Positions 12,801-24,690 are shown, numbered from the stretch's first letter. The stretch: 64,000 bases of DNA from Collybiopsis luxurians FD-317 M1 (GCA_000827265.1 KN834755.1:1006320-1070319); one strand, 5' to 3'. Numbers and translations: made by a program. Notes: generated from the letters alone by a model not told the origin.

Positions 12801-14120
12801 ACCCAAAAAAGGGGACAGAACATAACATGGCAAACTCTGGAAGGGAACAGATACTTATCCCTCCTGAACAATTAAATGCCAACATTATTATGAATGAAGA
12901 ACTGTTAATAGCACAAGTACAAGATGCTCCACAAGACAAATATATCGGCAATGCACAGAAGACAATAGAAATGGAAGACAAATCTCAGTTTGAGTTTCAA
13001 GACAGGCTACTAAAAAAAAAGGGCAGGATATATGTTCTGGACCATGGGACACTACAGAGGAACATACTCACTGCATACCATGATCATCCCCTACGAGGAC
13101 ACCCAGGAGAGAAGAAAACTAGGAAAATTGTAAACAAAGTTTTCTTTTGGACAAATAGTTCAAGAGATATTCATTCATATGTGCAAAGCTGTCATCCATG
13201 TATTTGCACAAAAGCTAGACAGAATAAACCATATGGCAACTTAAAACCCCTTCCAATTGGTGAATGACCTTGGAGCTCAATCTCCATGGACCATATAGTG
13301 CAGCTTCTGAAAGCCGGAGAGGAAGAGTTTCATGCCATTTTGGTGGTGGTCAATTGTTTAATGAAACAAGCAATTTACATCCCTTGCCACATGACAGATG
13401 ATGCCACCAAATTTGCAACCCTTTTTATACAACATGTATTCTCAAAACATGGCCTTCTGGTTGATATAGTTTCCAATTGTGAAAGTCTATTCATATCTCA
13501 ATTCTGGAAAGAACTCTGTAAAGCCTTAGGTATAGAAGCAAAATTATCCATAGCATACCACCAACAAACCAATGGACAGATGGAACATACCAACCAATCT
13601 CTTGAAAACTACCTACAAATTTACTGTTTGTATAATCAAGACAATTGGGATCTACCTCTTCTGTTAGCTGAATTTGTCTATAACAATACCCCTCATATAG
13701 CAACAGGAGTGACTCCATTCTTTGCAAATAAAGGATATCACCCACATTTAACAATCAACTGGTCAGATGCAAGGGAATCCAAGGCAAATAGCTTTGTGAA
13801 GGATTTGAGCAGCCTACAAGAGTATTTGAAGGAATGAATTTGAATTGCTCAAGAGAATGCAGAGCATAATTATAACAGAAAAAGGGAAGTACCACCAGAT
13901 TGGGAGAAAGGGCAACAGGTGTGACTTAATATGGAGAATATATGAACAAGGAGGCCCATGAGGAAGCTGGATCACAAATGGACTGGTCCTTATACCATTC
14001 TGGAGTGAATTGGAATACACACCTACTGTCTAGACCTTCCAGGGGAGTTACAGAAGATCCACAATGTATTCCATGTCAATTGACTACAATCACACTACCC
14101 TGATCTGTACCACCAGGTTC
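12801..14120 (+). pseudogene. Gypsy integrase, broken
   Basis: The HHCC zinc domain is visible as AYHDHPLRGHPGEKKT through VQSCHPCICTKA. After a TGA at 13265, the catalytic core has MDHIVQLL, VVVNCLMKQAIYIPC, SNCESLFISQFWKEL and AYHQQTNGQMEHTNQ, so the D, D, E-type positions fall at SMDH, SNCES (Asp replaced by Asn) and QMEHTNQ. Further TGA codons follow from 13835. The C-terminal GPY-like segment reads WTGPYTILE. Integrase joins cDNA ends to host DNA. Confidence 0.8.
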
Positions 14121-14124
14121 TATC

Positions 14125-14330
14125 ACCTCCTCCACCCATCCAAATTTGAGGAGAACTGGAGCATGAAGTTGAGAGAATACTAGACAGTAGACCTATCAGA
14201 GGACAGAAACCAGAAATCAAGTACCTAATAAAATGGAAGGGATATGGAGAGAATTATAACTCATGGATAGATTGGGAAAGCATGGTGGGAAGTGTAGAAC
14301 TGATCAAAGAGTGGCATGTGAGACATAACT
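14125..14330 (+). pseudogene. Integrase-linked chromodomain
   Basis: The sequence reads EHEVERILDSRPI, then IKYLIKWKGYGENYNSWID, then SVELIKEWH. This is a clear chromodomain: EVERIL-(D) start, YLIKWKGY core, N-x-SW and a closing helix. In chromoviruses this module is known to steer integration towards marked chromatin such as H3K9-methylated regions. The aromatic cage positions (Y, W and W/Y) are present. A TGA just upstream (about 14145) separates it from the integrase. Confidence 0.8.
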
Positions 14331-14451
14331 GCAAGTGCAAACCCCTTCTGGAACACATTGCACAACTTAAATGAACAGCCCAACAAGATGAAGAAGAGGA
14401 AGAGTTTTGGGGTGAAATGGAATGATGCAATTGAAACAGGAACTTGAGTTT

Positions 14452-14462
14452 AAGAAGGGGGG
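14452..14462 (+). other. Polypurine tract of the gypsy element
   Basis: AAGAAGGGGGG follows the end of the pol frame by about 100 bases, the expected position of the plus-strand primer site just before a 3' LTR. The sequence after it does not start with an obvious TG and I could not pair it with an upstream LTR. Confidence 0.45.
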
Positions 14463-15100
14463 TAAAATAACCTTTCCACTCTTGTTCCTCTTTTAACTTT
14501 TTTTTAATTATCCTTCTCACTCTTGTTCCTTTTTCAACTATTCAACTCTTAACTTCTAACTTGCTCCTGTTCTATTACATTTCGTGTTATTCAAGTGATA
14601 CTTACAGTCTTCAAAGGAAAACTTAAATTGAAAACAAAAGTCATAGTATAAGCAATTCATTTTTCACATAAAATGAAATGTTCTAATAACTTTTTTGTTG
14701 ATATATATGTACAAGACAGTAGGTTCAAAAGGTTACAAACACAACAAGCCAAGAGTTATTGAATATATAGAGTACAGTACAATAAACCCAAAAAAGAAGC
14801 TGACCAATACCCTGTAGGCAAACCTATTCTTCCAGATGCCAAAGTCATCCAATTTCATGTGGTTCAAGGAAAGGGCAATCCATGTCAGGCCAATGCTCCT
14901 CTCTGAAGGTGTTGGAAACCAATTCATAGGTCAATGGGTCTTTGCAGATCATACAAAAGATCTTGTCACCTTCGACTCAGATGACAGTAGGAAGGATGTC
15001 ATTGGGAGAGGGAGAATAGGCAGGGGAGGAAGGAGTCATTGTGCTGTCAAGGATGGAGTTGTTTGTGTAGGAAGGAGAAGTCTATGGCAGAATGAGGAGA
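14463..15100. other. Possible LTR remnant and spacer, no gene recognised
   Basis: Pyrimidine-rich, AT-rich sequence with two similar stretches (CACTCTTGTTCCTCTTTT near 14478 and CACTCTTGTTCCTTTTT near 14518). It may be the start of the 3' LTR. From about 14730 the minus strand has a short open frame that could be the far 3' end of the gene at 15-17.7 kb. Confidence 0.25.
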
Positions 15101-15108
15101 GAGGAAAA

Positions 15109-17744
15109 TCACAAGGAACAAGCAGCAACTACCTGGTCTAGCTCATGATCCATGTTAAAATCATCCCCTCCCTCCTCATTCCCAGCATCCACCTCCTGCA
15201 GCATGACACTGTCATCCACAGCATCATCAATGCCCTCAGCATTGGAAGATGCAATAGAACCATATCCCAGAGGATTATCAACTCTGCCTCCTTCAACCTC
15301 ACCCTCCTGAACATCCATATTGTCCTAATCTCCCTCCTCATGAGTGTACTTGTACCAATCTTCCTCTGCCATAGCCTGCTCAGAAGTACCCATACCTTGG
15401 GAAGTTCCTATTGGATCCATTTGAACACCTTGGTCTTCCAACTCAGGAGCAAACAATGGGGCATCAAGGAAAGGAAAAGAGGTGGCAGAAGAGTGAGCCC
15501 AAGGGAAGGAGGATTGAAGCCTATGAATGGTATCCTAAGCATGGTTGATAAAGGATTCCATGCCCACAATTGAGGCAACCAGCATAGCAGGGGGATAAGG
15601 GGTTTCACATTGATTGTGGTGATGGGTTTCAATGAGGGAGGGATAAGGAGTCAATAGAAGGGATTGGGAAGAAGAAATAGAGGAAAGGGAGGATAAAGGA
15701 ACACTCTTGGAAAGATAAGGAAGGGCAGAACAATGCTGCATTTGATATCAAAGGAGAACAGAGAGGGCTTGATCCTGATGGGTGCAGTTGGAATACTCAA
15801 TTTGGGAAGCTACATATGATGACTGAAGATACATGGAAGAAGTGCATCATATTAGCTCATCAAGAAGGCCTTGAAGGTGTTCCAGGTGACTAGGGGTGTA
15901 CAAATCAAAGTCCAGATGAACTATATCAGCCAGTACCCCACAGATATAATGTAATCCCCCACCAAACTGGGAATGATACAGGTGGAAGAAAGAAGACATA
16001 TCAAGTTGATGAAGGTCCTGAATCCAATTAGAAATGATGGAAAGAGAATGCAGGACCTGTCAATATTCCTGATCCCTGGTAGATAAGTTGTCATGAAGAT
16101 GACTCTCCATAGAAGAAGAATCAAGATGAGTTCAAAGAAGCACAACAGTTTCATTTAAGAAACAGAGTTGGGACTTCATCTCCATCTTCTTGGGTTCAAC
16201 TCAGGAATAAAGATTGGCCAAAGCTTCTCCCCATAACCCTACAGTCTCTTCCTGCTCCCTCAGCTGCTTCTACAACTGTTCCTTCTCCCCATGCAAACCC
16301 TAGTTGTCAAACTCCAACTTGCCGATATGTTCAGAAAGTTGTCCATAGTGTGAAAGCAAATCCTAGAACAAAAGTTAGAAAGGAATAAGGGATTAGAAAA
16401 GGAAACAGGAATACTGTAGAACCAAAGCACCATTCAAAATTTTCAACTCACCAATGAAGCTCCTGAGTAACCCCCACTTCCTTCTGGACTTCTTCAAGTT
16501 CAATGAGATCCTTGCATTTAGATTCCATAATCGAATGTTGAGCCGATAAGAGCTTAGTTGCATTGTTGAGATATTGATTGATGCAACTCAGCTCTGCCTT
16601 TGAATTCTTCACTTCCTGCTGTAAAGCCTCCATGTTGGTGCACTGCTTTGCAAGCTGAAGCTCCATATTACTGATAACACCCTGACTCTGGACAGATTTC
16701 TGGTTTAAATCCATCCAGTTGTTCATGAGTCTTCTGTAACCCTGACACCAAGTATTTAAAGAAGTGGAATTGGAAGGGACAGGTGATATATATTCTGGGA
16801 GGGGAGCAGTTGTTTGACCTGGAGGAGAGACTGGAAGAGGAGATTGAGGAGAAGGAGGGTGAGCCTGAGTAGACATCTGTGTGATAGGTTCACTGGGGAC
16901 CTGGAAAAATAAAAAAGTCAAAACTTGGGCTTTTATAGAAGGGAAATGCAAAAATACTGGCTGGAGCTGTCAGATTAACTGGGACCACTGTAGGAACAGG
17001 GACAGAAGGAGCAGTTCAGTTCAAGGAAGGCAGTTTGGCTCACAAACTACTTGGTTTCTGCAGCAATGACTGAACCCCATGAGAACAACCTATCTTGATA
17101 ATAGTAGGGACCATGGACTGAACAGGAGAAGCACAGTTGACAGCCTGGGAAGGTGGTGGAGGATTCAGAAACACTATATGAGCAACAGGTTGAGGTAGCT
17201 TGGCAATGGGAGTAGATGGAGGAAGGGAAAGTTGCGAGTGTGATGAGATAGGTGCCTGCAATGGTCCAGCCACAGAACTCCCTGTGCCAGTAGAAGAACT
17301 TGGCAAACTGGACAAAATCAAAAGATAAGAGTCCAGAATGTGATCTGACACTAGGGAGGAATGACTGAAGTGGATTGAGAATTGGGATATTATATTGTGA
17401 AGGATGGAAGGGGGAAGCTGAGCACATCAATGGGCTTGACAGAACTGAATAATGTCTGAGATATCACACTTCCTCTTTGCTGAAGCATGCTTCAGACAAT
17501 CCTCACACTGAACTTCATGAGCAGGAACTCTACACCCAATACCTGCCTTGTCACACCAAGAACATGGTGCAATCTGCTTCCAGATGGTGTTGTTCCATTC
17601 ATCATCCACTCCACTCTTGCCAGTGCCCCAGGGCTGTTTGGAGGTATTGAGGCAATTGCAGATGATGGAGCAAATGCCTAATGGAATGTCCTTGAAGTTG
17701 GATGGTAAAGGTGCAGACTTGGAAATAGAGGGGTAGGTGAGCAC
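15109..17744 (-). pseudogene. Decayed gene with cysteine cluster, proline-rich segment and coiled coil
   Basis: Minus-strand segments in order: 17427-17744 has a cysteine cluster (CSWCDKAGIGCRVPAHEVQC, then EDC and KRKCD) resembling the fungal six-cysteine cluster type; 17040-17430 is Pro/Ser-rich and frame-shifted; 16448-16951 has a Pro-rich start and then a heptad-like region (MELQLAKQCTNMEALQQEVK) that is probably coiled coil; 15109-15741 ends in an acidic tail (VDDSVMLQEVDAGNEEGGDD). I associate the cluster-plus-coiled-coil layout with multicopy hypothetical proteins of Agaricomycetes; the role is unknown. Multiple stops and frame changes show decay. Confidence 0.5.
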
Positions 17745-18150
17745 CCATTCAGCCTCTGTAGTGATCTCATGATCTGGATGTGAATCTTCATGTGGAGCAT
17801 GGGTTCAAGTGCATTTGGACAAAGGAGGGGGATGGGAAGAGGAGCACTAATATGTTGGATTTTGTATAGATGAAAAGGATGGTAACAGTAGCTGCATCAA
17901 GCTAGTCTACTATATAACACCCAAAGACACAATCTCCAGTATATAATCAATTTGTTTGGCAAGGTGTAGGGACATTGTCAAAGGTTCCATACAAGTCCAA
18001 GATCTTCTGACACAGTCCAAAGTTCCACAGTGGTTTTTATAGTTTTCTAGATTAGTTTAACTTGTAAGCTTTAACTGGCTGGGGTAAATGTTGCCCAACT
18101 ACATTGTCACAGACTAGCCAAAAGAAGCCAAGGGTATTCAAGAGAAAAAA

Positions 18151-18167
18151 GAGAGAGAGAGAGAGAG
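18151..18167. repeat. GA microsatellite
   Basis: A simple run of GA dinucleotides, part of a purine-rich stretch that borders the short tandem repeats that follow. Confidence 0.8.
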
Positions 18168-18169
18168 TT

Positions 18170-18660
18170 CTAAGTTTAGTTTCCACCAGACTGTACCTGA
18201 TGCACTGCAGGGCTAGCCAGAACTGGCTTCTCATACCTGATGCAATGCAGGGCTAACTGAGATGGATTTGAGAGAGTTCTTTTCCACCAGACTGTACCTG
18301 ATGCAATGCAGGGCTAACCAAGATAGATTTTAGGGTTTTCACAACAGCTATAAGCTAATCAGGTGTAAAGTCAAGGGGATTGAGAGTGGCAAGTCCTGGC
18401 CACAAATGACATGAAGTATACAACAGGCCCTCGAGGCACTTGCTGCCCTGAATAATCGATACCCTTAGCCAACCTGCTCAATGGTCCTTCAAAGCCTGTG
18501 CTGGCTATGAATAGTCAATACCCTTAGCCAACCCTAGATGGACTGCTAAGACCAGAGGACTACCACACATTATCAGCTAAGAAGGGGGACACTGAACAAC
18601 CTGCTAAGATCAGAGGACTACCAAGTGCTATCTGCACAAGAGGGTGGGACATTGAAACTT
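18170..18660. repeat. Cluster of degenerate direct repeats
   Basis: TACCTGATGCAATGCAGGGC occurs three times (18194, 18234, 18295, the first with one or two changes), and TTCCACCAGACTGTACCTGA occurs at about 18181 and 18282, a 101-base period. Downstream, ATACCCTTAGCCAACC occurs at about 18459 and 18517, and CCAGAGGACTACCA (with a one-base variant) at about 18552 and 18610, both with a 58-base period. No coding function is seen. It could be the subterminal repeat region of a transposon. Confidence 0.6.
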
Positions 18661-18954
18661 CTATTCACAAAGTAATTCCATGGTATTTATACAACAAAGC
18701 CAGCTTGAGCTGGCAGAACAAAATGAGATGGTAAAACTATAACACTTCTGGCTGCCTGGATACTGTAGCCAACTTCATCCCATTCATATGTAGGCTTCTG
18801 TAGTGAGGCTTTGACTAGCTGGCTTGGGCAGGCCACTGTCCTCCAAATACATTCTAGAGCCTGGACTGTCAATCCAGGACTGTTAGAGGCCTGCGCAAAA
18901 AATATGCATATCATCAGCAAGTTCAATGGCCAAGGTAATTAATTTCCCATGACT

Positions 18955-19320
18955 AAGCAGAAAGGTGCCTCAGGTGGTGCATTAGGTCCTGTGTCTCAGC
19001 TCAATGAACCGGTGCTAGTAGTGCCATGGGTATTTGCTCTCCTTGGTGATAATTTCATGCAGAGTGAGTTTGCAGCTCACATTGGCTTACAGGGAAAATA
19101 TTTTTGTTGAGTCTGTTGGGTCAAAGGCTCTGATACAAAGCAGCCAATTCTAACACCAGACAATCCTGATGATTCAGCCAGCAACATCAGCATTCAATCC
19201 AAAGGTCATGCAGGCTCTGCCTCTGAGCCTGAGTCTGTTGCTAGTGGCAATGTTGCATCTCGAACTTAAAAAAAAAGGAAAGAAATTCATGGAGCTGTTC
19301 TCACAGATGCTAGATCACAT
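18955..19320 (+). pseudogene. Plavaka/KDZ-type DNA transposase fragment (internal part)
   Basis: The plus frame reads VVPWVFALLGDNFMQSEFAA, then HIGLQGKYFC-stop-VCWVKGSD. The GDN-x-MQSE...HIG followed by a C..C pair is a hallmark of the large Plavaka-type (CACTA-related) or KDZ transposases of Agaricomycetes, as I know those families. The stop (19108-19110) is TGA at a place where an Arg would restore a CRVC-like pair. The upstream part is not recognisable. The C-terminal part lies beyond a small transposon, at 20575-21450. Confidence 0.5.
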
Positions 19321-19778
19321 CTCAGCATTTGTTAAGGTGTGACTCTAGCATGAATTCATTCCACTGTACTGCCCACTGGACAGCCCAATGGTTTAACAAA
19401 CCCAAGTTCCACATCTTTACTCACCTTCCAACCCACATTTAATGATTTGTCTCCACCATGTTATTTGCAATAGAAGCTTTTGAATCATTCAATGCAGTTA
19501 TTTGTGCCAAAAGTGTTCATTCAAATAGGAAAGCACCTTCGTGTGACATTGCACTCATTTTTGCACAGGAGAATTGCATTCAACATCTTCTGGGTTCATG
19601 TTTGTTTTTCCTCCAGCAAACAATCATTGATGTTGCATCAAACTTGACAGATTTGAAAATGATGTGCTCTATGCCTTCTATTGGCAAATCTACCAGTGCA
19701 GCACCTCTTGTCCTTCCTTGCTTCTTTTCCAATGAACCTTTCAAATGGTGCCCCCTTGGACCTGGGCCTGCCTCATTT

Positions 19779-20563
19779 CATCAGGAAAAATAGCTTGAGC
19801 TTGGAGTTAAATTATAACAACCTCAAGAAACCTAAGAAACATAGGATACTTCAAGTACTTAGGTTACCTAGGTTTCCACAGTCCAACCCTTATATCCTAG
19901 GGTGCCCTAGGTTGTCCTAGGTTGTCTCAGGTTGCCCCAGGTTGGCTCAGGTTACCTGAGGTTACCCCAGGTTGCATAAAGGGTTAATAAGTAAAAATAA
20001 TATATCTTTATATATTATTGTTTGTACTCTATTCTACTGTATATAGTGAGCTATTGAACTTGTACATATTTTATGTATAGTATATATGGTGTACATTTTC
20101 ATCAGGTATTATACTTTATAATGTATTACAGTATTTCAGTACAGTAAAGAGCTTATACATGTACATATAGTGTGTATATAGTATGGTACAATTGTGATAT
20201 ACTTGTTTTGACCATATGAAAATTATTTTGATTGTAGACAGCTCACAGAGTTGCATCATGTGACTTATGTCAAATTTCAGTTTCTATGAGTTATCTACAA
20301 CTAAGAAGGTGTCCTTGTCATGCATTTAGGATAGATTAAAGCATAGGTATATATATTCAATATAATTTTGCCTTATTTGGTAATATTTACAGCATCACTC
20401 CTCAGGTATCCCAAGGATACCTGAGGTTTGCCCAGGATATTGGCATTTCCTAGGTTACCTGAGGTTCACCCAGGTTGCACAGGTCACTTAGGTCCCTCAG
20501 GTCCCTCAGGTTGCTCCAGGTTGCCTCCTAGGTAACCTGAGGCTCAGACCATTTTTCCTGATG
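19779..20563. mobile_element. CATCAGG small transposon, copy A
   Basis: It begins CATCAGGAAAAA and ends TTTTTCCTGATG, flanked by TT on both sides (19777-19778 and 20564-20565), a 2-bp target duplication. Length is 785 bp. Arms are made of short CCTAGG/CCTGAGG-like repeats; the centre is AT-rich and holds the conserved core GATTGTAGACAGCTCACAGA near 20230. There is no ORF, so it must be moved by a transposase encoded elsewhere. It lies between the two recognisable parts of a Plavaka/KDZ-type transposase. Confidence 0.8.
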
Positions 20564-20574
20564 TTGTAGCATCA

Positions 20575-21450
20575 CTGAACATCATGGTGGACTATCTGGG
20601 ACTGTTGATGCCAAAAGTTAGGAAAAATCCTGGTTTGTTCTTTATTTCAGTGGGGACTTTGGAAGATAGGTTAACCTGTTTGCAGGGACTGTCTCTGTGA
20701 ATGGAAGTAGGTCTTGCACATTCAGTGCTATGATTACAGGAGCACAGTATCCTCAGCTGGATCAACCTGGGACCTTATTCCAAGAGTGTTCTTGTGTCAC
20801 ACTATCAGATGGAACTGTCTGCCAAGAGGGAGGATTTGTAATAATAAGAGGTCACAATGATTCATTATGTGTTGGACAGGTTGTAGAGATTCTCCAGTGA
20901 GAATGCAGTGTAGAATCTATGAGCAGTCAGGCCAGCTTTATTCTTATCTGGCAGGTTGATGTTTCATTTGAGGCTATCGAATATCAGCTGCCTCAAGTGC
21001 TGTTCATGGATATATACTTCACAGTTACTACTATGCAGTATGTCCCCTTATATTATGCTTATTTTGACTTTCTACTGATGGTTGTTCTAGAATCTGATTT
21101 GTATGGTCAATGTCCAACATCACTGTGTTGGCAACAAGTGCTGTGCAACAGGATCTCACCCTGTCTATCAGGAAGGGCATGTTGTATCTGGTAAATTCCA
21201 TCCTGCTATAGTCCACAAGAATCCCCACCAGCTTGTTCTCAATACAGCATAAATGTGGAATGCAATCTTTGTCCAGCATTTCTGTATTTGTTCACCTCAG
21301 TTGAATGCCGAAGGAGTTCTTACTGAAAGTGTTCAGTTTGAAATCAATGTATGCAAGGCTGCAAGGAGGACAGTGGAGACAGTTTGTAGCCTTGTAGGTG
21401 GGAAGGAAGGCTCAGGCTTGCAGCTTTGAAATACACTTCATTTAGAGTAA
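20575..21450 (+). pseudogene. Plavaka/KDZ-type transposase C-terminal fragment
   Basis: The plus strand encodes, across frames, a stretch like EGGFVIIRGHNDSLCVGQVV followed by EILQ, then VNVQHHCVGNKC and QLVLNT-x-MWNA. In Plavaka- and KDZ-type proteins I know a C-terminal region of this form: a module with VGRVxEIL, then VNxQHxC...C, then a tail with LNT...MxNA. Several stops and frame changes exist. With the fragment at 18955-19320 it most likely represents one old element later split by the CATCAGG copy A. Confidence 0.45.
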
Positions 21451-21586
21451 TTTCATACTAAATCATGGCTTGAGATCAAACAAATTGTATTACCAGTGAT
21501 ATAGTAATAGATATACACAGTGTAATATCATTACAGGATATAATTAGTGTTACTTGTGGGGAAATCATTACAGGATGTGATTAGTG

Positions 21587-22495
21587 TTACTTGTGAGGTA
21601 TGAACTTTGGATGAAGGAATTGCTGCTGGGACTTGAGAATGGGAGGTTCCAGTACACACAAATCTGCTGTGATCAGACATGTGCAAAGTATATCAATGTA
21701 CAGATCCTGCAAGGCTGTTTCCAGACAATGCAAAGCAAGTCTTTCATTGATGTAGCTGCAAATGGCCTTGATAATCATCTTCTCACCAGCAGTCACCAAC
21801 ATTGTCAAGCCCCTGACAGTTGCACAGTCATTGCTAGACAATCCATTGGGTGTACTATTGACAAGGGTAGGTTCATTGCTTTCATTGTATTTGCTATTGT
21901 TATTGTCATTGCTGTGGGATACTGACAAAGTAGAACACAGGTAGTTAGGTGGCTGAGATACAGGAGAGCTGGGAGGTAGATGTGATATTGCAGGGCAATG
22001 GATAGGAGGAGATTCAAGCTCTTGAAGCTGAGGTAAATGATGTAACAAGGCTAAGGAAAAAAATTCAGTGATGTGTATGACAGCATAAAAAATTCACTCA
22101 TAACTGGATGGTTCTCCCTTTACAAACCTTTGTTCAACCTCCAATTTGATGCAGAGAGGAGGAGGTTTGTTAGGAATTGTAGAGCAAGTGGCAGGTGTGG
22201 CAGGCTGGGCCTCATATTTGACATCATGAGTTGGTGGTTCAGGGCTTGAAATGGAGGAAAGGGTAGCAGGAATGACCAGCCAATAAATATATGTCTTGTT
22301 TATAACATTGGCCCATGCAGCTGTGAGAGGATGAGCAAGAGAATTTGTAAAGCCTGATGAGGATGCCATAATGGGATCTTCATTTGGAGCATCATCAAGA
22401 GCAGGGATATCATCAGTGTTGGAAGAAGGGGATATGAAGAGTGGGCAACAGTTCTCATGTTTGATTAGCAGTGGCGACCTAGATCCAGAATGCAC
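21587..22495 (-). pseudogene. Hypothetical minus-strand gene remnant
   Basis: Two minus-strand open frames follow each other: 22094-22495 (acidic and Pro-rich, with LDDAPNEDPIM and PPPLCIKLEVEQRFVKGEPS) and 21587-22048 (Ser/Pro/Asn-rich, then GEKMIIKAICSYINERLALH). The join could be an intron, but neither frame begins with ATG at its 5' limit. No domain recognised. It is divergent to the gene starting at 23092. Confidence 0.3.
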
Positions 22496-23091
22496 TTGTT
22501 TGTCCTTTACATTCTTTGCCGGGGTAGAGGTGTAAAATTCACCCAGCTCTAATAATTGCTGGATGTAAATAGATATTTTCAGCTATAGAGAAAGATCATG
22601 AACCTTGAGACTCCTCACATCTGATATTCAAGGCCCACTGCATTTCACTCAACTGGCTGTTCAAGATGCCTATGTCATTGTTGAAGAGCCTGGAAAAAAG
22701 AAGTCAGAATGGGTTGCAGCTTGAAGGATATGTGTACCTTGAGATGACACCAGCATCTGCTGATTTTCTGGCATGTTCCTGAGGTAAAGAAATAACTTGG
22801 TGGGCAATAGGTCTGTTGAAGTGTTGAAAACTGCAATGGGGGCATGAAGAGGGAAGGACTTACATGTACTGTGGGGAACAAGATTTGACACATGGGCTTG
22901 ACAGCATGGTAGGAAAGCAGGCATCTATTTTTCTAGCAGAAACTCTCATCTTTTATCCTCTCTAACACACATCTCTCTCAATCATTTGGGCTCAATCAAC
23001 AAGGTCACAACAATGCTATATCTCTGTGTCAATACAAGTTGAGCAAGTTTGAGCTCCTTTTTTGCTCTCTCTCTTTTCTTCACTCTCAACC

Positions 23092-24690
23092 ATGTCCCAG
23101 CAATTTTTCTTCACACCTTTCAGAGATGGAGCTGGCACCTTTGCAGATCTCTCCCATGGTACTCCAGCCATTCAAGTTCCTGGTACACCAGCTTGCAATC
23201 CTCAGGTTCCTACTACTCCAACTCCAAATCTTAATGGAGGTGCACTTGCATCAGCATTTTTTTCTGGCACCCCCTCCCCAGCATCTTTATTTTCTGAGAG
23301 TAGCAACTCATCAACAATCCAATCAGTCAATAACTCTCCTCCTCCAGCAGAAGGGTTGGCTCCTATAAAGATATCAACTCCTGCTGAAGTCAATCTTGTC
23401 ATTGATACTCTTACTATCAATGCTCTGGCTGCTGACTTCAAGCTGAACAAGAATCATCAACTCAATCTCCATGCTTTAGTCCAGGTGAGTCTTGTTGTAG
23501 CATTCTATCTACATTTTAGCACTGATTATGGCTTCTCTGTTTTGCTTGGACTTGGGAACACATCTGTACATGCTTGCTGAAATATATGTCCTCAATGAGA
23601 TGATTAAGGCAGCTGAGGATGTGAGGAACCAAGGGGATGGGGACCTTCAAAGCATGTTTAATGACTTGAAAATTTGTTTAGAGGATACCTGGGATTTTTC
23701 CAATGAACAATGAGTATGTTTCCACATTCATCTTACCTGTATCTATACTAACTTGCTACTACCAATAGGTAACCATTTGAGGAATTGTCATGGATCTCAT
23801 TATACATCAGGATTGTACGAACTATTGCAAGCTTTTCTCCATCATCCTGGTAAGATAAATATTGTGAATTGTATTCAGGGCTAATAGGTTGACAAAGGAC
23901 ACTCTCCATCAAGACAAAGCAACTCTCAAGGTTACCAATATCTTTGGATTGCCTGGACAAGAGAGAAAGCTTCTTTCTCATATTCATAAGGTCTGCTCTA
24001 ATGTCAAGAACCAGCTTCACATCAATGTGAGTTTTTTTCTCTATCTGTTATGTGTTTATTCATGTCAGTCTAGATATGTGATAGCATCATCAAAACTTTG
24101 GAGGCCTTCACATATGATGCTGCCCTTAAGTACAAATGAGGCAGCCCTGGTGAGAAATCTGATATCATGCTTACAATTCATAACACTATCTTGGTGACCA
24201 ACATTAGCTGGCTTTGGTTGACATTTTTCTCCCATTAGCATTGCTTGGCCTTTGAGAACCACAGTTTGTTGAGAGTTGAAAAGGCCAAAAATGAAGATGA
24301 ATCAGATGGCCAAACAGCACAGGCATCCAAGAAGCACAAGAACAACAATGAAAGTGAGAAGTGTGGTGGTCAGATAGCCAAGGAGAATCATTTCTGGGGG
24401 TGCATCAACATTTTCTTCAAGACTAAAATGGTAACCTGTGGGACTGATTTAAGGGGCAAAAAATGGAAACAGTGAGTGTATGTTTTTTATACTTGAGCAG
24501 TGTAATGATCTTCACCACAGGTACCTTGAAGATACTGTAAAATGGGACCATAAAACTTTCCGAGACCAACTGCTCCAACCTCAGGAGGAGGAGGTGGCTC
24601 AATCATGGATGTTCAGGGATCTGGACCTTTGGCACAAACAGCTCAAGCTGGAGGTGTTCCAGGAGTGCAGGGCTCTGCTCTTTTTTAATT
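23092..24690 (+). pseudogene. Multi-exon hypothetical gene of an Agaricomycete repeat-associated family
   Basis: ATG 23092 opens an exon of Ser/Thr/Pro-rich sequence (GTPAIQVPGTPACNPQVPTT) ending before GTGAGT at 23485. Later exon-like parts read EMIKAAEDVRNQGDGDLQSM, then KVTNIFGLPGQERKLLSHIH, then a Lys/Asn/Glu-rich part (KAKNEDESDGQTAQASKKHK). The last intron is clear: GTGAGT at 24472 to CAG at 24520, joining KKWKQ to YLEDTVKWDHKTF. The tail with HFWGCINIFFKTKM resembles multicopy hypothetical proteins in mushrooms. Middle splice joins contain stops, so the gene may be dead. Function unknown. Confidence 0.45.

Larger units (their letters stand above)
6005..14462 (+). mobile_element. Ty3/gypsy chromodomain retrotransposon (chromovirus-type), degenerate
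   Basis: The order along the plus strand is: long N-terminal region, Gly/Pro-rich linker, capsid-like gag, CCHC knuckle, aspartic protease, RT, RNase H, integrase, chromodomain, purine tract. Integrase after RNase H marks Ty3/gypsy, and a C-terminal chromodomain marks the chromovirus branch. The reading frame is interrupted repeatedly; nearly all interior stops in gag-pol are TGA (for example 11864-11866, 12194-12196, 12518-12520, 13265-13267, 13835-13837). LTRs could not be paired by eye, so the outer limits are provisional. Confidence 0.8.

Noticed and set aside
9207..13837. TGA might be read as an amino acid in this organism, given how many frames it interrupts
   Set aside because: The clean amino-acid permease gene ends in TGA at 34503-34505, and intact island genes have no in-frame TGA. 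CpG decay of CGA explains the pattern.
18170..18660. Regularly spaced repeats as a CRISPR array
   Set aside because: Units differ, spacing is 58 or 101 bases with repeat-like spacers, and the genome is eukaryotic. These are degenerate tandem repeats.
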